Of a stretch of DNA of 64,000 nt, positions 59,796 to 64,000 are shown piece by piece. The position numbers and the translations under genes are program-made. Location: the NCBI GenBank assembly GCA_947493945.1, contig CANLSR010000005.1, forward strand, positions 186,001 to 250,000, read 5' to 3'. Position 1 is the stretch's first letter; every line of letters starts with the position of its first letter. Origin of the DNA: an uncultured bacterium (lineage in GTDB: Bacteria > Bacteroidota > Rhodothermia > Rhodothermales > Rubricoccaceae). The notes under the pieces were generated by a model. The model had not been told where the DNA came from. It searched no databases and saw only the letters and a program-made list of their open reading frames with translations.

Positions 59796-60983
59796 ATGAA
59801 GACGCTTTTCCTCTCCTCCCTCCTGCTCGCCCTCGCCCCGCTGACAGGCTGCGGCCCCGGCGCCGCCGAGGACGCCCACGCCGATGACGCCCACGCCGAG
59901 GACGGCCACGACGACGACGGAGATCACGGCGACGAGGTCGCGCTGACGGAGGCCCAGGCCGACGCGGCGCGAATCGAGACGGCGGTCGTTCGAGAGGCGC
60001 CGCTGGCGGCCGAGCTGCGCGTGCCGGCCCAGATCGTCCCGACCGAGACGGGCCGCGCCCAGGTCGGCGCCTTGGTCGACGGCCGGGTCGTACGGCTGTT
60101 GGTGGCCGAGGGCCAGTCGGTCCGCCGCGGCGCCACGCTGGCGGCCATCGAGAGCCCCGAGGTGGCGCGTCTCCAGGGCGAGTACCTCCAGGCTCGGGCG
60201 CGCGGGGTCCAGGCCGAGCAACAGTTGGGTCGCAGCCGCCAGCTCGCGGCCGAGGACCTGATCTCGACGACGCTCCTGGAGCAGGCCGTCGCCGACGCGC
60301 GCGCGACGGAGGCCCAGGCCGCCGCGCTGGCGGGCGAGATCCGCGCCCACGGAGGCGCCGCGCCATCGAGTCCGGGTGGCGTGACGGGCCGCGTGACCGT
60401 CTCGTCGCCCATCTCGGGCGTCGTCTCGGGGCGCCAGGCCGAGCTAGGCGCCTTCGTCTCGGCGGGCGCCCCGCTCTACGAGGTCGTCGCTCCGGGCCAG
60501 GTCTACGCCGACGCCGACGTGGCGCCCGAGGTCGCCGGGTCGGTCGCACGCGGGACGCCGGTGACCGTCGAGGCCCCCGGCGGCCGGCGCTACCGGGGCA
60601 CCGTCCAGTTCGTCGGCGCCGAGGTGGCAGGCGAGACGCGCACCGCGACGGTCCGCATCCGCGTCGAGAACGCGACGGCCGAGCTCCGCCCCGCGACGTT
60701 CGTGACCGCCCTGCTCGACGTCGGGCCCAGGGACGCCGGCGCTCCGACGGCGATCACGGTGCCGGCCGAGGCCGTCGAGCGCGACGGCGCCGAGGCGTTC
60801 GTCTACGTCCCCGCCGCCGAGCCGCGGACCTACGCCCGCCGCCCGGTCATGCTCGGCCAGGCGACCGGCGACCGCGTCGAGGTCGCGTCGGGGCTGGCGG
60901 CCGGCGAGCGCGTCGTGACGCGCGGCGTGTTCGCGCTCAAGAGCTTCCGCCAGCGCGGCGAGCTGTCGGGGCACGACCACTGA
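59796..60983 (+). CDS. CzcB-like periplasmic adaptor of the metal efflux system
   Basis: The 395-residue membrane fusion lipoprotein has lipobox LTGC near residue 19. A His/Asp-rich stretch follows (HADDAHAEDGHDDDGDHGDE), likely to bind divalent metal as in CzcB/CusB. The adaptor core has lipoyl halves (VGALVDGRVVRLLVAEGQSVRRGATLAAIESPEVARLQGEY and VSSPISGVVSGRQAELGAFVSAGAPLYEVV). The C-terminal block is VMLGQATGDRVEVASGLAAGERVVTRGVFALKSFRQ. It begins 35 nt after the CzcA-TolC fusion gene and completes the three-part pump together with it. It ends just before the reverse-strand histidine kinase gene. Confidence 0.93.
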   Translation: MKTLFLSSLLLALAPLTGCGPGAAEDAHADDAHAEDGHDDDGDHGDEVALTEAQADAARIETAVVREAPLAAELRVPAQIVPTETGRAQVGALVDGRVVRLLVAEGQSVRRGATLAAIESPEVARLQGEYLQARARGVQAEQQLGRSRQLAAEDLISTTLLEQAVADARATEAQAAALAGEIRAHGGAAPSSPGGVTGRVTVSSPISGVVSGRQAELGAFVSAGAPLYEVVAPGQVYADADVAPEVAGSVARGTPVTVEAPGGRRYRGTVQFVGAEVAGETRTATVRIRVENATAELRPATFVTALLDVGPRDAGAPTAITVPAEAVERDGAEAFVYVPAAEPRTYARRPVMLGQATGDRVEVASGLAAGERVVTRGVFALKSFRQRGELSGHDH

Positions 60984-60990
60984 CGCCGCG

Positions 60991-62925
60991 CTACGCCTCG
61001 TCGTCGCCGTGCGGCAGCGTGACCACGAACGTGGCGCCCTCGCCCTCGCGGCTGTAGGCCGCCAGCGTGCCGCCGTGGCCCTCGGTCACGATGTCGTAGG
61101 CCAGCGACAGGCCCAGGCCCGTGCCCGAGCCGGGCGGACGCGTGGTGAAGAACGGCTCGAACACGCGCGCGCAGTCCGCGACCGGGATCCCGACGCCGTT
61201 GTCGACGACGCGGACCTCGACGCCGCCCTCGAACGCCTCGGTTTCCAAGCGGACCACCGGCGGCGGCCCGCCGGCCTCGGCGCGGCGCTCGACGGCCCAC
61301 CGCGCGTTGTCGAGCAGGTTCACGAACACGCGCTGGAGCGAGCCCGGCGCGACGCGGACGGGCCCCAGGTCGCCGTAGTCGCGCTCGACCGTGACGGCGC
61401 TCAGGTCCAGGGTGGTCGCCACCGCCTGGTCGAGGAGCTCGTGGAGGTCGGCCGGCCGGTGGTCGCCGCCCACGTCGCGGACGTGGCCCATCAGGCTGCG
61501 CACGATGCTGTCGGCGCGGCGGGCGTGGTCGCGCACGCGGCGCGTGTTGTCGGCGATGGCCGTCAGGTCGGCCTCGACCTCGTCGATGTCGGGCACGTCG
61601 CCGCCGTCGCGCGACTGGCGGAGCGTGTCGAGCAGGTGGTCGGTCAGCTCCGCGTTGAGGTCGGCGAAGCCGGCGACGAAGTTCAGCGGGTTCTGGATCT
61701 CGTGCGCCAGCCCGGCCGAGAGCCGCCCCAGCGAGGCCAGCTTCTCCGACTGCACCAGCTGGCGCTGGGCCGAGCGCAGCGCCTCCAGCGTGGCCGACAG
61801 CTCGGCGTTGGCCGCGCCCAGTTCCTCGGTCCGCAGCCGGGCCACCTCGGCCTCTCGCTGGGCGCGGTCCGCCTCGGCGCGGACCTCGGCCGTCTGGATG
61901 CGGCTCCGGGCCTGGGCCGAGAGGAGCCGCTCGTGGAGCGTGTGGTAGGCGCGGAGGTGCCCGATGGCCGCCCCCAGGTCGCCGGCCGCCTGGCAGGCGT
62001 CGGCCAGGGCGGCGTAGGCCTGGGCCTGCCGCGGCTCGGCGCCGACCTCGCGCGCGACCTCCAGCGCCTCCTCCAGCACCACGCGGGCGTCGTCGGGCTG
62101 GCCCATCCCGACCAGCGTCCGGCCGATGGCGATCAGGCTCGTCGCCTGCGACTGGCGGTTGCCGACGGCGGCGCGCAGGCGGAGCGCGTCGCGGTGGAAC
62201 GCCAGCGCGGCCTCGCCCTCGCCGCGCAGGTGCGCCAGCCGGCCGAGGTCGCTCAGGGCGCGGGCCTCGGTCAAGATCACCCCCTGCCCGCGCGCCAGCC
62301 GCAGCGCCGCCCGCAGGTGCGCCTGGGCCTCGTCGGCGCGGCCGAGGTCGGTGAGCGCGCCGCCCATCACGATGTGGGCCCGGGCCTGCCCGGCGCCGTG
62401 GCCGAGGCCCGCGAACAGGCGGAGGGCGGCGTCGCCGTGCTCGACGGCCAGCTCCGGCTGCCCCAGCTCGACGTAGGTGTTGCCGATGGTGGCCCGGACC
62501 CACGCCTCGCGCTCGACGTCGCCCAGGACGCGGGCGGCGCGCAGGTTCTCGGCGGCCAGCTCCAGCGCCTGGTCGTAGTGTCCCAGGCTGACGTGGACGG
62601 ACGTCAGCGCGTCTAGCGCCCACGACCGGCCCGCCAGGTCGCCCAGCGGCTCCATCGCGGCGAGCGCGTGCGTGAGCAGGTCCAGCGCCCGGTCGTGGTC
62701 GGACCGGAGGTAGTGCGCGTAGCCCTGGTACGAGTGGGCGAACGCCTGGGCCAGCGCGTCGCCGTCGGCGAGCGCCAGCGCCTCGGTCGCGAGCGCCAGG
62801 ACGCGGTCGGGTTGGTCGGGGATGTGGGCCGCCGCCTCGGCCAGCAGCCGGGCCACGGGGCCGTCCGGCAGCGCGCCGACCACGAGGTCGCCGGCAGGTT
62901 CGGACAGGTCGGCGGTCTCGGTCAT
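60991..62925 (-). CDS. Soluble sensor histidine kinase with TPR repeats
   Basis: The 644-residue protein has no membrane helix. Residues about 30-385 are tandem tetratricopeptide repeats (for example ALDALTSVHVSLGHYDQALELAAENLRAARVLGD). A coiled coil follows (about 385-430), then the dimerisation/phosphoacceptor helix with LSAGLAHEIQNPLNFV (His408). The ATPase domain has FVNLLDNARWAV (N box), VVDNGVGIP, FFTTRP and GTGLGLSLAYDIV. TPR input suggests sensing by protein partners. The partner response regulator is not adjacent. The start ATG at 62923-62925 is 103 nt from the divergent glycosyltransferase gene. A longer frame upstream is antisense. Confidence 0.93.
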   Translation of the reverse strand: MTETADLSEPAGDLVVGALPDGPVARLLAEAAAHIPDQPDRVLALATEALALADGDALAQAFAHSYQGYAHYLRSDHDRALDLLTHALAAMEPLGDLAGRSWALDALTSVHVSLGHYDQALELAAENLRAARVLGDVEREAWVRATIGNTYVELGQPELAVEHGDAALRLFAGLGHGAGQARAHIVMGGALTDLGRADEAQAHLRAALRLARGQGVILTEARALSDLGRLAHLRGEGEAALAFHRDALRLRAAVGNRQSQATSLIAIGRTLVGMGQPDDARVVLEEALEVAREVGAEPRQAQAYAALADACQAAGDLGAAIGHLRAYHTLHERLLSAQARSRIQTAEVRAEADRAQREAEVARLRTEELGAANAELSATLEALRSAQRQLVQSEKLASLGRLSAGLAHEIQNPLNFVAGFADLNAELTDHLLDTLRQSRDGGDVPDIDEVEADLTAIADNTRRVRDHARRADSIVRSLMGHVRDVGGDHRPADLHELLDQAVATTLDLSAVTVERDYGDLGPVRVAPGSLQRVFVNLLDNARWAVERRAEAGGPPPVVRLETEAFEGGVEVRVVDNGVGIPVADCARVFEPFFTTRPPGSGTGLGLSLAYDIVTEGHGGTLAAYSREGEGATFVVTLPHGDDEA

Positions 62926-63027
62926 CTGCGGAGTGTACGCGCCGGCCCGTCCCGGGTCCCGGACGGGCCCCGCCGAGGAACGGCGCCAACGACGGCCGGT
63001 AGACGGGGGCCCACGAGCCCGACTGCG

Positions 63028-64000
63028 CTGGCCCACATCGTCTACGCCCTCTGCGGCCACGGCCGCGGCCACTCGTCGCGTGCGCTCGCCGTCGCCCAGG
63101 CGCTCCGCCAGCGGGGCCACCGCGTGTCGTTCGCTGCCGACCCCGCCGCGGACCTGGAGGTGGCCTACGCCGTGCCCGGCCTGCGCCAAGTCGTGCGCGG
63201 CAACCGCGCCCGGCTGTGGCCCACCGCCCGCGTCAACCTGGACCTGACCTGGCGCAGCCCCGAGATCATCGCCGACGCGGCCGCCTGGCTGGCGGAGGCC
63301 GGCGCCGACGTGGTCGTGGCCGACCACGAGCCGTTCGTGGCCCGGGCGGCCGTCCGAGCCGGCGTGCCGGTGGTGGCGCTGAGCCACCAGCTGATCCTGA
63401 CCGAGACGCGGCCCCGCGTGCCGCTGCGCTACGCGGCGTCCTGGCTGGGCACGTCGCTGGGGGTCGGCGTGCTCGCGCCCCGCCGGCCAGCCGCCGCCGT
63501 CGTGCCGTCGTTTTTCTTCCCCCCGCGCCGCGCCGGCTCCCAGGCCGTCCTCGTCCCGCCGATCCTGCGCGACGACGTGCTGGCGGCGCGCGCCACCGAC
63601 GGCGGCCGCGTGCTGGTCTACGTCAACGAGGGCGATGGGATGGCCCCGCTCCTGGACGCGCTCGCCGGCGTCCCGGCCGATGTCTACGGGCTGGGCCGGG
63701 CCGGGCCGGCGCCGGCGGGCGTCCGGCTCAAGGCCCCGTCGCGCGCCGGGTTCCTGGAGGACCTCGCCGCCGCCCGCGCCGTCGTCGCGACGGCCGGCTT
63801 CACGCTGCTGAGCGAGGCGCTCTACCTGGGCAAGCCCGTGCTGGCGCTCCCCAACCGGGGCTTTTTCGAGCAGACCGTCAACGCGTTGGCCCTCCGCGAG
63901 TCAGGGCGCGGCGAGGCGGTCCTGGGCCGCCGGGTCGGCCGGGCTCACGTCGCCGGCTTCCTCGCCCGCGCTGGCGCCTACCGCCAGCCGGCCGCGACCG
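63028..64000 (+). CDS. Glycosyltransferase (MurG/UGT-like fold), right end cut off
   Basis: The open frame runs through the right edge without a stop (about 324 residues). It begins AHIVYALCGHGRGHSSRALAVAQALRQRGHRVSF, a GxGxGH nucleotide-sugar glycosyltransferase start. VVVADHEPFVARAAVRAGVPVVALSHQL and, in the donor half, VVATAGFTLLSEALYLGKPVLALPNRGFFEQTVNALALRESG follow, all typical of GT-B enzymes such as the MJ1255-type family. No ATG, GTG or TTG precedes the conserved N-terminus in frame; a CTG at 63028 is the best start. It diverges from the histidine kinase gene. Acceptor unknown. Confidence 0.82.
   Translation, partial: MAHIVYALCGHGRGHSSRALAVAQALRQRGHRVSFAADPAADLEVAYAVPGLRQVVRGNRARLWPTARVNLDLTWRSPEIIADAAAWLAEAGADVVVADHEPFVARAAVRAGVPVVALSHQLILTETRPRVPLRYAASWLGTSLGVGVLAPRRPAAAVVPSFFFPPRRAGSQAVLVPPILRDDVLAARATDGGRVLVYVNEGDGMAPLLDALAGVPADVYGLGRAGPAPAGVRLKAPSRAGFLEDLAAARAVVATAGFTLLSEALYLGKPVLALPNRGFFEQTVNALALRESGRGEAVLGRRVGRAHVAGFLARAGAYRQPAAT

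Overview
The window is about 64 kb of very GC-rich bacterial chromosome, densely packed with genes on both strands. I identify no rRNA, tRNA, CRISPR array, prophage or transposase. The likely source is a Rhodothermota/Bacteroidota-type bacterium, for example a Rubricoccaceae-like marine lineage. Three things point there. Short TA-(G/C/T)C-TT boxes recur 14-52 nt (mostly 25-30 nt) before start codons, like the Bacteroidota sigma-A -7 element TAnnTTTG. Starts lack purine-rich Shine-Dalgarno sequences. The gene content includes a CzcA-TolC fusion, META/YbaY lipoproteins and a GbsR-type regulator. The lineage call is an inference; no marker gene is present.

Layout. 1-9 kb: a rhomboid protease fragment, a small lipoprotein, engB, sucD, tatA, a convergent purine-salvage pair (adenosine deaminase and purine nucleoside phosphorylase), moaA coupled to a 38-aa membrane peptide, and a membrane-anchored winged-helix/beta-propeller regulator. 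9-18.6 kb: an ACT-domain gene and a UPF0210/DUF711 gene separated by a four-helix-bundle (S23-type) gene bounded by heptanucleotide repeats; a lipoprotein and a secreted protein; a CPxCG-type gene broken by an amber codon; a giant secreted phospholipase-D-like protein; a LysR regulator; and a META-YbaY-META lipoprotein. 18.9-32.3 kb: an MscS channel overlapping a patatin/BamA-like protein, a flavin monooxygenase, an AI-2E family transporter, an Acg-type nitroreductase with a tandem universal stress protein, an OxyR-like regulator, an Rnk/GreA-like protein and glutamate dehydrogenase. 32.5-46 kb: a second META-YbaY-META protein, serine hydrolases, an SDR, an L,D-transpeptidase, a YeiH-type exporter, TRIC, MFS, CDF and ZIP-like membrane proteins, a deacetylase truncated against a guanine-deaminase-like gene, and an SdiA-regulated-type lipoprotein. 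46.3-61 kb: two efflux systems. The first is a drug-type RND operon (GbsR/MarR, TolC, adaptor, AcrB-like pump, small protein, TetR). The second is a heavy-metal operon (small His/Cys secreted protein, CzcA-TolC fusion, CzcB-like adaptor). 61-64 kb: a TPR histidine kinase diverging from a glycosyltransferase that runs off the end.

The most unusual structure is a set of heptanucleotide-periodic inverted repeats. One pair brackets the S23 gene inserted between two normally adjacent genes. Three gene-less hairpins of the same style lie at gene borders (659-731, 1389-1448, 53438-53482). This looks like a small mobile element family with full and empty copies, and is the best candidate for an undescribed system here. 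Other points of note are an octamer resembling E. coli Chi (GCTGGCGG) recurring in most gene gaps, an OxyR homologue with Cys199 but Met at 208, and an operator-like palindrome overlapping the efflux promoter.
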